Of a DNA stretch of 64,000 bases, positions 1 through 11,804 are shown in pieces. The translations under genes were made by a program, and so were the position numbers. Within the stretch, counting starts at the first letter, position 1. Each line of letters begins with the position of its first letter. Under the pieces are notes generated by a model. It worked only from the letters and a program-made list of their open reading frames with translations. It had not been told where the DNA came from and ran no database searches. The DNA comes from Smittia aterrima (lineage: Eukaryota > Arthropoda > Insecta > Diptera > Chironomidae), in assembly GCA_033063855.1 (NCBI GenBank), contig CP093830.1, positions 15,500,854 to 15,564,853 on the forward strand, given 5' to 3'.

Positions 1-410
1 GACATGCATCAATTAAAAAACGGATGGAATGATATTGGATATAGCTTTGCCATAGGAGGTGACGGGAGAATTTATCGTGGACGAGGATACAACGTAATAG
101 GAGCTCACGCACCGCGATATAATGATAAAAGCATTGGAATATGCTTGATTGGTGACTGGTCAAGTAAATTGATATTTATATTGTTCTCATGCACTTTTAA
201 TTAAATTTACTCTCAAAATTAGCTGAACTGCCAACCGAAAAAATGCTGACGGCTACAAAATCTCTCATCTCGTTCAGTCTCGTAAACGAATATTTGTCCG
301 CTGACTATAAATTGCTTGGCCATCGGCAAATAAGAACCACTGAATGCCCGGGACAAAAGCTTTTCGAGGAAATCAGCACATGGAACAATTTCTCAAACGA
401 GCCTCGATGA
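1..410 (+). CDS. Peptidoglycan recognition protein (PGRP), 3' part
   Basis: The C-terminal 115 codons of a PGRP/amidase_2 domain. The reading frame is open from base 1 (the gene starts outside the window), runs to 163, is interrupted by a 59-bp GT-AG intron (164-222) and resumes at 223, ending at TGA 408-410. Visible family motifs are NGWNDIGYSF, GGDGRIYRGRGYN, IGAHAPRYNDKSIGI, GDWS and, in the last exon, GHRQIRTTECPG. The Tyr of DIGY, the His of GHRQ and the Cys of TECPG correspond to the zinc/catalytic positions of amidase-type PGRPs, so this member is probably a catalytic N-acetylmuramoyl-L-alanine amidase; the first zinc His lies outside the window. PGRPs bind bacterial peptidoglycan and either trigger or dampen Toll/Imd signalling. 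A secreted versus membrane form cannot be told without the N-terminus. AATAAA at 462-467 is a likely polyadenylation signal. Confidence 0.92.
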
Positions 411-3400
411 TCCCGAAACACCAATTAAACATCTAAAATCTAAATTAATTGCCGCACTCGTAATAAATCTTCAACAAAAAGGTATTAGCCACCGCTTAGT
501 TAAGCATCAAAAGCATAATGTTCAAGTGAATTATGTTTCCTAGCGCTTTAATTAATAATCGCACAAGCTTTTCTTGCAGCGCGTCTAATGCGCTTTGATA
601 TATTTAAAGGATGAACTTAAGACTTATATTTAACAAGATTATATTTTAAATAAACGTACACGAGCAAGATGAAACCCTTAGATTACGTTTTTATTCGCGT
701 GCTGCCTCTCGGGTTGATTAAATGTTTAACGAGATGATTAAGATTATTCAAGCAAACAGCGCAAAAAAAGAAATCTAGATAAGACGAGCAAATATTTCGC
801 GTCTATCTTTCGAATTGAAAATATGAGGAAAACCTTTTGTGCCTCATGACTCATTAAACGTGAGTTTAATCGTGTCAATGTCTTTTCCTTTCTCTTACTT
901 GAACGCTAATTAGATAGAATATCCTTACAATGTAAGCTCAGATTTATTCTCTTATAGCTCGTGAACACGTTCGTTTGTTCTCGGCGACTTGATTCATTAG
1001 AATGTCGCAATATTTTTTTTGTTGAATGACTCCGCCAGTTGATAAGTTGATAAACTTATTCGATTATAATTCTTCATTGTATTGAAGAGTTTTATTAGAT
1101 TTTAGTTTCAAAGATTTTGTTAAAAGAAAATAAATTCTTCTATAAAGTCGCTCGTTTGACTTAACTATCGAACCTTCCCCATATACACTCAAGACTGACT
1201 TTTTTTTCCTTTTTGCCCTTTAACGTCAAGTAATATTTTGTGGCAGCAAACTTTGAATTAGGATTTACGATCGACTGCGACCGCATGAGAATATATATTT
1301 CGTTTCATTCCGCAACGTTTGGCTGCGCTTTGATCACGCAATATCAATGTTCAACAGTGAAATTTTATTTATTGCTGGTGATGTAAATAATTTGGCCTAA
1401 AACTAAGTGAAAAATTGCTCACTTAACTTATTCCTTGTGGCAAATTTTCGTGAAAGAATTCAAATCACGTGAAGCAAAAGGAAGGAATTTCCCTCAAGTG
1501 CTGCCATACTCATTCGCCCTAGCAATATCTTGATCTAACTTAAGGAAATTTCGCTTCATCCACGAACATCAACGCAATGTGTCGATAAAATAAATTTTAT
1601 CGGAGATGACATTTTTTTCGTTGTTGAAAGGAGAGAATAATTCGTGCTCCCCCTTTTTTAGAGCCAATTTCTCGAGCCATAACTGTTAAGTTAATTTGTC
1701 TTTGTCGCTCTAAGAAACAAGTGAAGCAGATTACTTCTTCATAAAGCCATGACTTGAAAGAAGATTTCAGCTCGAATGGCTTTTGAATCAACCGAGTGCT
1801 TCTGAGAGTTGAATGAGCATCGAGTGTTACACGAGATTAATTCAACTTTGAAGTAAAAATTAAGTCAACTGACGGACTTTTCAGTTTATTCGAAAATAAA
1901 ATCTTCTAAAACTTTGTCGGATGGCGAAGATTAATGTTTTATTTGAAAACCACAAGCAAATAATTCTTAGCCAAACTTGACACTTCTCTCTCTTCTTATA
2001 TCCACGAACATTTTCACTTGGCGTGGAAAGAAATGTATTTAAGTTAAACCGCCAGTCGTGGTGAAATCACGAAGCTCGTGGCAACCATAATAGGATCACT
2101 CTTTATTGATGAGACGGCGAAAATTCTTTCTAAATATGAGACACTTTGTGGTGTGTTGTAATTACAGGCTTCCCTGACCAGCTAATTTTTTGTTTTATTT
2201 TTTTTTAGATACAATAAACATTTCTTCATCGGAAACTTATATTAAAATTTCTGTCCGTAGTTTAATTAAATTTTTATAGCCTTAGCTTCAAAGCAACTTT
2301 CGAAACACAAAAAAAAATCGAGTGGTGAAGAAGAATCGAGTGATGCGAAAATATTTTTGAAATAAACCGTTGATTTTTTACAAATCGAAATCAAAAATCG
2401 AGTAAAAAGTTAATTAAAGTGCTATTTAACGCCGAAGCAAGTAAAAATCACTAAACAGATATGGCAGAGAATGAAATATTTGATCCAGTCGTTGAAAACG
2501 AAATTTGTCGCTTCCGCCTTTCTTGCGAATTAACGGATTTTTTAAGTTTCGCTTCTTTTTTTTTTAGCGACGCGAAAGTGTCTCATATTTAGAAAGATCT
2601 TGTCGCTGACTTACGTGCTTAATTAAACTATGTTAGAGGCAACGCGGAGAAATTCTGAGTACACAGAAAAATCACAAATATAGTCATTAATGTTTTTGCT
2701 TTTTTCATCAAGCGGTATATTGAAAGTTAAAGCCTCCAGAAGTGATATAAGTAAAAAATCAGCTTAAACGTCTCATGGATAAAAAGTGATCCTAATACAA
2801 TTCTTTTATCTGTTCGTTGCTGCCTGAGTTCAGAATAAATTAAATATTTTCTCGTTCTCACGAGTTTTGTTCACCGTTCCTTTAAGCTTTAAAGCATTCA
2901 ACAAGCACTCAAAGCAACAAGTTGATAATTCTAATTGAAAAAAAAACGAGTCTTGCTGAGACATAATTGAGTTCTTCTGGAAATGTTAAAAGTGGAATTG
3001 AAGCTTTGTAAAGTAAGTAAGACGCTCACTTCACAATATTTGAGAGTGAACCACTTTTATCGTTCAAAAATATACTTCAAAGCTTCCTCATCGATTGATG
3101 GTGAATAGTTTGTAGGAACTCTAAACATGAAAGAATTTATAAAAAAAATTAATTAAAAAGGGTTAGGTTCAGTCGAGTAAGAAATGAGTTTTTTTAGATA
3201 AGCTTCGACCTTAGGGCTTCGAGGTTGTCGAGTGGTTTATCGAAAGCGTCGGTTGACACTTCAATCGAGAGCGATAAAGTCATGAAAGTATGCTGAGGCT
3301 TTTAAGTCATGAAAGTGCTTTCCAAACTTTTCATCTACCATTCATAAATCTCAACAAACTTTTCTTTCTCGGCACTGAATGGATTTCTGTTTTCATCAAT

Positions 3401-4490
3401 TTATTTTTCTGCATGGAAGTTACTTAAACAAAATCATTTAGATAAGCAGAAAATTGTTAAATGTTTAACAATACTCTTAAAACTTTTATGTTTGACTATC
3501 AGAGAACTTTATTCTTTGTTGGAAATAATGTGAATGAACTGAAGATTAAGCATGAAGACTGAAGCAGCTGGATCGTTATGCACCGCTTGAACGCTATGAA
3601 AAGCAACTAAGCTTCATTCTTCATAAACTTGCCATGAATGAATCCAGCAACGAGATGAGAATCTTTCTAATTGAACAACTTAGGAACTCAAGTGAACGCT
3701 GAAGGTCTCAAGTATTTAAATTTTATGTTTTCAATAGTTTCATAATATTTTAATCAGATACTTCTTCTTCAAAGATTGATTTTGTCTTCGCTTAGTTTGC
3801 ATCGAATCCAATAAAGTCCTTGCGATGTTGAAGAGACTCTCGTAAAGAAAGCGGATCGAGCAAAGTATTTTCATCCTTGCAGAAAAGCGTTCGGACGGAG
3901 CGTGAGAGGAATATTTTATTGTCAGTTGAATAACTTGTAATTTGGTCCTGCTTGAAGTGAACTCTTGTTGTTCAATAATTTACTCTCCGGCTCAGTCGGT
4001 TTTATTTACTAAATCATTGATTTTGAAAAGTTAGAGTGACATTTTTCTGTTGTCGATGTTGCTTTTCTTAAGTCGTTTCGTGATTGATTGAAGCTTTTTC
4101 GTTCGAATGAGAAAAATCGTTTCAAACGATGAAAAGTGTTTGCATATCATCAGGTCAGCGAAACTGTTAAGTACGTGGACATTGAGGGCGACCAAATAAA
4201 TAATGCATGCACATCCTCGACGATTTTCTTTTCAAATTTGATTACAGCGACGACGACCAAAAGGAAAAGAAAATCAAAACAAAGGAACAAGCGAGCGACG
4301 TCGATGTTGACAAAGTGCTCGTTGTCGTTGATTTCACGATTAAATTGTTGTCATTAAGAATGACGCGAGTAAATAAATTGAGGGACTCTGCTGTTGATGA
4401 TGACTTGAAGAAGTTTATTCACAATTTTTGGCTATAAAACCAGCAGAAAATGTCAGCCCGCAACTAAATATAATCATTTCACGACTCAGA
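411..4490. other. Intergenic, no gene recognised
   Basis: About 4 kb of AT-rich DNA with stop codons frequent in all frames. I see no conserved protein motif, no tRNA-like promoter boxes and no tandem array. The right end (about 4100-4490) probably contains the promoter and 5' leader of the nuclear receptor gene; it holds two overlapping short ORFs, one at 4207-4437 ending 53 bp before the proposed start codon. Confidence 0.5.
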
Positions 4491-5561
4491 ATGGACGTGA
4501 AAGGTGAGAACATTATTTTCCTTATTTCATTCACTGATCTAACTTTTACTGGTTCAACAGTGTCGAGAGCAGATGCAAGTCGGTGGAAGACTTTTGCCAA
4601 CATTCCTTGTAATGTGTGTGGAGATAGATCGAGTGGAAAACATTACGGAACCTTTTGCTGTGATGGTTGCTCCTGTTTTTTCAAACGAAGCATCCGAAGA
4701 AGGTCATTGTATACATGCATTGGTAAGTGGCTTGACCTTTAACTTCGAAGAATTATTTACAAAGATTTTCTCTCTCGTGACACAGGTGGTACAGGCAAAT
4801 GTATCATTGATAAGACGAGAAGGAATTGGTGTCCATCCTGTCGCTTACAGAAATGTTTCGCAGTTAAGATGAACTTGACGTCGGTTCAAGAAGAACGAGG
4901 ACCAAGAAGAAAATCATTTTCAAGGAAGTTGAAGAAAAGCAGTAGAATTAAGATTTTTATTGAGAACTCGTATAATGTTCAAGCAACAATAGCAGCAGTG
5001 ACAACTTCGAATGGACGCCGTCAGGAAATGTTGATACAAATTTTATTGACATGCTTGCAACAAGCTCAGGGCTGCGACTGCTTCCGATCGGTTACAAAAC
5101 GTCAGAGAAATGTAATTTTACGACAGGTCTGGAGCGAGTTGTTTGTTCTGAAAGCTTCGCATTGGCCAATCGACATCACTGCTGCAGTTGAAAGTTGTGA
5201 TGACAGACACTTATTGGATATCATTAGCGCCACAAAGACTTTGAGTGCAGACTTAATGGAGCTGTCGTTGCTTGAAATATTGATTCTCTCCCGGCCGGAG
5301 CTTGCGGTAGATCAACAAGAACGCTTGAAGTTGCAGTTCAGTCAGGAAAATGCAATTTCCCATCTGGAGCATTATATCTCGCAACGAACTTTGAACAGTC
5401 AGCAGCCACAGCAACAACTCGAATTGCAAACGTCTCAAACTCACAGTGTCATACGATTCGGGAAACTATTGCTCGGATTAAGACACCTCTCGTTGCATCT
5501 TTACGAGAGTTCCTTGAATAATTTATTCCGAGATATTGCAGAAGAGAATTTCCAATCATAA
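4491..5561 (+). CDS. Hr83: NR2E-type nuclear receptor, Hr83-like
   Basis: Three coding exons, 4491-4503, 4561-4722 and 4786-5561, joined by two short GT-AG introns (57 and 63 bp), give a 316-residue protein. The DNA-binding domain occupies residues about 20-87: first zinc finger C21, C24, C38, C41; second finger C57, C64, C74, C77. The P-box is CDGCSC and the C-terminal extension contains QEERGPRRK, both pointing to the NR2E (tailless/dissatisfaction/PNR/Hr83) group. The ligand-binding domain is short and divergent, with a recognisable VWSELFVLKASHWPID stretch near helices 3-5, and ends at NNLFRDIAEENFQS about where helix 11 should be. The start ATG encodes only MDVK before the first intron; it was chosen because it joins in frame to the DBD exon. 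Expected role: nuclear, DNA-binding transcription factor. Assignment to Hr83 rests on the P-box, the short length and the weak LBD; another NR2E member is possible. AATAAA lies at 5708-5713. Confidence 0.85.
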
Positions 5562-8500
5562 AAAAAATCGAGCTGCAAGTGCGTCTCAATTTTATTAATA
5601 TTTCCTCTCATATATTTTGAATTACATCTCTGAACATCAATGAAGCTTCAGGGGTTGAATTTGTTTTTCTGTTTTATTTCATTCTTATTTATTGTTGAAG
5701 AGAATCGAATAAAAAGCTCCCCGCGAATGCGAGCGAAATATTCGCTGATCCGGAAACGAAAAAAATTTATAGGATCTTCCAGAACATCGACCTTTAACGG
5801 CTTTAAATTGCAAATTATGTTTAATTCATCGACTGCGCTACTCGAACATCATGTGTTTTAAACAGAACGAACGTTTCTCAGATCGAAAAATTTAATTACA
5901 AAAGCTGTGAAAAAATTGCTCGCAAACAAGTGAAGCGTAAAATCTGTCTTTTGCTGTGTTCACTTCTAGCTGAGTTAGCGATGACTGAGAGTGTAATCTA
6001 GCGATTTACGAGCCGCCGTTTTAAGCTATCGTGTCTACAATCAAACTTTCCTAGCGTTTATCATGCTCAAGCCCGACATTCTTCTATCAAACATTTGAAA
6101 ATCGTTCATCTAACCCTCGCTTTTATATTTCGTTCCCATTTTCCTTTTTGTGTTATTTTTCTTTTAATTAAACTTTTTTTGTTTTTTATTCTCTCTATTT
6201 ATCAAAAAATGTTTCGCTCCCTTTGATAAATTTTACAACATTCCTGACCTATCAAGAGAAGAAAGAAAACAGAAGAGCGTTGAAATATTTTCCCATTGAG
6301 CGTTTTCCAGCCTTTGGAAGTGGATTTTCCCATGAATTTTTTGCTGACTGGAATTTTAGCAATTGGAAAATCGAACGCGATTTATTTTGATTCAAAGATT
6401 AATGTTTATATATGCATGACTTGCTTTGCCGATTGCGAGCATGTTTTCCAATCGAACAGAGGAAAACTTTATCACGCAAGACCTCACGTTTCTCATTCGG
6501 TCAAAGTCGAGTGAGACGAGAGATTATATCGAGAGGACGAATTGTTGCATTCGGTATGAGACTTAACCGTGTGATGCAGACAAACAAAGCACGCAGACTC
6601 CGAACTCATCACTTTCCGCGACACATTTTCATTATTGAGGCTTTCTTTCGAGAATACTTTTCGTCATGTGTCGATAATTTGGCATTTCCGATAATTTTCG
6701 ATCGCTTTTCTTCGCATCAACGAAAGAAAATGTCTCAATAAGGAGGAAAAGAGCCTCAAACGCTCCAATCGATTATCGTTACGCTCGTCATTGCGTGAAT
6801 AACTTTTCTGAAAGACTGTCTTCGTCAATGAAAGCTTTCAGCTTTTTAAAATTGAATCAATCTTCCGACAAATAAGGCATGTGAGGTGTCCTCGCAAACA
6901 AGCATCGAACTCGACACTTAAGCTTGAGTTTTAAGTGACGTGAGCTTGACACATTTCGAGGAGTATAATGTCTCATAAATTATCGCTCCACAGAAAATAT
7001 CAAAGTAATAAAATCATTTTCCCTGTTTAACCAGACCCCCCAATAACGATGTAACAAATACTTTTCAACCTTTTTCTAAACGGCAGGTAAATTCGTCTCG
7101 CTCGTTTTCTCATTCGAGTTTAAAACAAAAAAAAAAGCAAAATCTCCAACATTGCTCATAAATTCCACTTTCGGCTTACGCCGGAGGGATTTATTAGAAC
7201 GGCAGATTGAAAGAATTATGTTTTTTTTTTGTGCTGAGAAGAATCGTCATAGCGTGCAGATGAGTTGATAGAAAGTGTTGGAATATCACTCACTCGAGGA
7301 CTTATCATCCTTACTCAAGTGACTTGTCGACATATCGTAGATTCCCATTCTGCAATTACTCGAGATTAAATGATTTCCGCTTTTCTCTCTCAGTCTTTCG
7401 AGGGCTTGCGCTTCCTGTGTTCATCTCATTGCTCACCTCTCGCATCGGATGTGATTTAAAATAAAGTGACAGTTTTTTAATGAAAATACCTTTTATTATT
7501 TATGCAGCATAGTCTCGCATCGGATTCCTCGTAATGGGTTGAGCTGTTTTGAAAAATGGTTTTGACTTTAAGCTGAGCGCTTTTAATTAAAACTTTCCAA
7601 TTCAAGAGAGAGAACAGCGTTGTTGCGACCAAAAGTGATATAACGCGAAGAAATAAGAGATTACAACAACTTTGTTAAAGGAGATATCAGCGAATAACGT
7701 AAAATGGAAGAGACGTTGAAACGATTCCATTTTCCAAATTGAGGAATTGCTAATGTAGCAGAAAGATAGAATGTTTCCTCTGGTTTCTTTAATTCTCGTG
7801 ATGTCACAAATAAGCGCTTGAAGTGCAGACGATTTCGTTTCTTGTGTTTTTGTTTGTTCGCTTCGGGTTAAAGCGCTAGAGAAAGTTTCACGATGAAACA
7901 TGGTCGGTGATACTTTTTTCGTTGTCGAGCTTTCACAAAAATTCGTTTCAACATTTTTTTTGTTATAAATAAAACTTTTTCCTTTCGATGAAAAGCGAGA
8001 AAGCAAATTTAATACTCGCACTAGTTAGTTGAATCTTTGTTGTCGAAAGTTCAAAAACCATAAAGCTTTTGGCAAAAGTTTTTCATGAGGAAAGCTTTTT
8101 GTATGAAATTTCCATTCATCACGTCACCCGCTCGAATCCCACCACTCGCACCTCAGAGCTTCATAAATGATTCATAAATTCATTCAATTATCGCACATTA
8201 CCCGATAAGCGATGGCAGAATAAGGATGTGCCTTCATTGTGTTGCTGATCGCAAATCGAAAATAAATCAAGATTTCAGATAAAAGCTTCCTAAAATTCAT
8301 TTCATTACTTGTCGAATTGAGCGTATCAAAAGTGAAAAATTTACTGCCTCGCAGTGGCGTCAATTCTCAAATTTGCCTTGCAGTCGCTCTTCGCCTTCAT
8401 TTCAAAGAAAAAGGAAAAAGGAATCTCAAGACATTTTGGAAATTTGAATAAATTATATGATTTATCGAATACTCAACTCGTTTTCTCATCGATTCGCGTG

Positions 8501-10435
8501 TAAAGCGTGGCACTTTAATTTATTGCCTTTTTGCGATTTTTCTTTCTCCTCTGCGATATCAAATTTGAGTCAATCTTCTCAAATATAATTGCATGAAATG
8601 GAGAAGACGTAGCGAGTAAGAGTAAAAGAAATCCTCGAGTTGGTTTCAATTATTCACGGCAATTGAGCTCAAGAATATTTGGTTCGGATTTTCCCTCCCT
8701 TCGATCCATCGGCATTCTGTGGAGGTAAGTATAGAAGCATATCGAGACAGTTTTTCTGCTTTGTGATCTCTAAGATCGCCGCCATTTCTTTTCACATAGA
8801 AATAGCTGCTTCGCTAGATGTCAGACGTTTATTAAAAAAAATATCGAAAGGGAAAGAACATTTTCTATTGGAATATTTTCTGAATTCTTGAGCAAATATA
8901 ATACATACAACATTGATTGTTGCGGAGCGTAGCAGCTTTTCACATTTCTTTAGATTTTTTCTTCCTTGCAACGAGGGGTGAGCTTGCGACAAAGGCGAGC
9001 AACCGGAAAAGAGTTTTTCATGACCGATTTCATGGAATGGAAATTCACCACAATACGTCTCGACTGAGTCTAGATTAGAGTGGCTTGTGATTAAAGGTGT
9101 GCACGAAATATAAAACTTATACTCTTTTTCTAATCAACAGCTGAAGCATTACATTTGTTATTTAGTCAAGAGTCTCGTGAACTTTTTTAATTTTCCAATT
9201 TATATGTTAATTGTTCACTCACTCGTTTCAAATACAGTAAACTGCTATATTGCTGAACGACTTTGAATGTTTTCCCTCCTTCTCCACAGAGTTGAGTTTA
9301 TCTTTAGAAACTTGTTACGAAGATTTTGATGAGGAGGACGAACATAAATAAAGTTTGCGATTCACGTTTGAACATCTCTTTTTACATTCGTAACTTCATC
9401 AGCAAAAGGAAACTCAAAGTTATCCAAAATAGTTTTTCCGTCATCAACAAACTTCCCCCAAGAATTAATTTTCTCGTTTTGTTTTCTCATTAGTTTTTCT
9501 TCGAAAGACTTGAAGCACTACTTCCGCCTCACTCACTCACACTCTCTTTTATCGCATGCATGCCCGATCAAAGTGGCGAGAAATTTCATAATTTGTCATG
9601 TGTGGCTGACTAATGTTTATTAAGGTCGCATGTTTATAGAAGAGAAATTAATCAGAAAGTTTTCTGTTGATTTATAGCTCGGCGTTGAATTTATTATATT
9701 TTTCTCTCTGACACTCGGATTCCAATCAAACCGCATGAAAATTGTTTTTCGCAGATTTTTCGTTCTCTTCAACTCACTCACTGCTCGGTCGGATATCGTA
9801 TTAATCATTAATCAATATTTTTTTTCAATTTCACAAACATTTGCTTCAATTTAATTCTTGATCTTTGTTTTGACTCGACGAGCTGAAAGAAAAAAAAAAT
9901 CTCACAGCTCATAGCTAAGCAGCAAATCGGTGTTAACATCGATAATGATGGCAAGCGATGTTGAAAGATTAGTGCAACATCATTTTTTTCTTCCAGCTTC
10001 ATCTGACAAGCAGCAAACTAGTTAGTGGGTGGAATAAACATGAAACTCACCCGCTGCCAGTGAAAAAAGAAATCATTTACAATTTTCCCGATACAGCGAG
10101 TGAAGGAAGAAAAAGTTATTCTCGTCACCTTAGTTTATTTATATATAACAGCGGCGCACGCTAGGAAAATGTTAATTGATTACAAAGGCAGTTGTTCACT
10201 TAAACTAACGAGCGAATGTCATAAAAACAGATCGGATCGTGCCAGTCAATTTGAATCAGCATCACGTCAGGAAAGAAAGAGAAGAAGACAAAACTTTCTT
10301 CATCAAAGCAACGAGAAAGCGAGCAAAACAAGCAAAAATCTGTCAAAGTAGGCTAAAAGACGTTAATTCATTTTTCACTCCCAATCGTTTGTGCCGAACA
10401 AAATAAGTTAATTGAACAGAGCGTGAACGAAAAAA
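5562..10435. other. Intergenic, no gene recognised
   Basis: About 4.9 kb without a supported gene. The longest open frames (7602-8021 minus, 6412-6741 plus) show no family motif and no plausible splice continuation. A strong consensus donor (GAG followed by GTAAGTAT, about 8712-8720) could belong to a non-coding or 5' leader exon of the gene at 10436, but nothing else supports this. The sequence is AT-rich with many short homopolymer runs. Confidence 0.45.
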
Positions 10436-11804
10436 ATGGAAAGAAAAAGTCATCTATCATTAATATTCCTCTTGGTAATTAATATTGTGATTCAAACATC
10501 GCAAAGCGATGGCGAGTGGCTCGACAATAACGAAGAAGGGAACGTTGAATTTTCCAAATTCATTAATGATGAAGAAGAGGAAGCGTCAGAGGATGATGGA
10601 ATGTTGACGCCAAATGTTGTAGCACCACACAATCGCTTTAAATTGAGGCGAAACGCGCCCTTCGACAATGGTGAAAGCGAGAAGGATTTGCCATTTGGCA
10701 AGGCTGACGTTCGTTACATTCTCGATCACATGCAGACGCGTGATGTCAATGGACAAACAGCAACAGCAAAACCGGCATCTGATACCTTTAATGGCAAGTT
10801 AATTCGATGTTTTATTCATCGATGTTTACGCTCTTTTCGGAGTTCTCACACATTGAATAGGAAATTTATTGTTTTGTTTTTCTCTGTTTGCTCTTTTCCT
10901 CGCCCGCGACCATCCACAGCAGCCACCGCAGCAGCCAACAGCAAAGCTGACAGTGATTTATCGAAGACGTTCATAAATAATACATTCGATGGACGACCAG
11001 CTGCAAACTCGAGTGCCGTGACAAATAGCAATTCGGGTGAGTTGGTGACGGTTCTTTCGATTCTGGATCAGATGCGAGAGGAGCTTGCAATGATGAGAAT
11101 GTCGGAACAATGCAATGGAACGGCAGAAGGAACCAACTGTGAGCTGAATGGATCGTGGAACTCAGAGCAAATTGGCTTGAGATTGGAATTGACACATTTG
11201 ACCGACAATAAATTGGCTGTCATCTTGAGCGATAAAGCACCGAAGAAAGTCATGCCTTATAAAATAGATTCGTCGTGGTAAGTGTCCCGAAATTTGAGTT
11301 CCACAGTGTTTTAATGAGTCAGGTCGTGCTCGGGCATTGCAATGAGCCATTCCATAGGCGCACCGTTTTACTTTCATTGTCTCAAGCTACCGATGGAGAC
11401 TTCATTCGCCATATTTCAAGGTCTCTGTAAGAAATGTAGCGGCTTCGAAACGATTTTTGGTCAATGGCACTTTCAGCACAATCCTCGCGATTGTCGGCAG
11501 CTCTGGACGCTCGTTGAATCGAAAAATGATATTTTCCGCAAAGACGTTTTACATCACAAGGGCAATCAGCAACACGATAACGGAGGTAAATAGCGGTGCT
11601 TGAAGCGTGTTCTCGTTTCACTTCGTTTTCGGGAGTAATTTATGATTATTAATTTAATTTACTCCAATCGCGTACACAGCAGGCATCAATCAAGCAGCGG
11701 AAAAATCAATGAACGGCACCAACATCGCCATCAACAACAAATCGAAAGTACGAAGAAATATTAAAAGCAATCACCATAAGCAATCGAGCCGAGATTTCTT
11801 TTAA
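10436..11804 (+). CDS. Secreted protein with C-terminal avidin/streptavidin-like domain
   Basis: Coding exons 10436-10793, 10920-11277, 11323-11585 and 11680-11804 give 367 residues. Residues 1-24 form a signal peptide (hydrophobic core LSLIFLLVINIVI). Residues 25-65 are very acidic and are followed by a dibasic processing candidate KLRR (69-72). A Ser/Ala/Asn-rich linker with N-glycosylation sequons leads to a Cys-containing domain at about 193-325. In that domain NGSWNSEQIGLRLEL matches the first avidin strand (GxW then polar, then LG), GAPFYFHCLKL matches strand 4, SFAIFQGLCKKCSG the W/FxGQ hairpin, FGQWHF the QWLL strand, and LWTLVESKNDIFRK the final AW...LVGHDTF strand of streptavidin. 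Trp287, Trp300 and Asp308 fall at positions of biotin-contact residues, while other contacts differ, so biotin binding is uncertain. The first intron uses a GC donor; the last has an NAG-NAG acceptor. AATAAA is at 11856-11861. The gene model is firm; the fold is inferred from motif order only. Confidence 0.75.

Noticed and set aside
7602..8021. 139-codon minus-strand ORF
   Set aside because: No signal peptide, domain or repeat pattern; isolated in an otherwise gene-free region.
10100..10351. 83-codon ORF upstream of the avidin-like gene
   Set aside because: Starts with GTG, not ATG, and shows no domain; more likely leader or promoter sequence.
10798..10799. GT donor in place of the GC donor for the first intron of the avidin-like gene
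   Set aside because: Joining 10797 to 10920 or 10923 puts the next exon out of frame with the rest of the protein.
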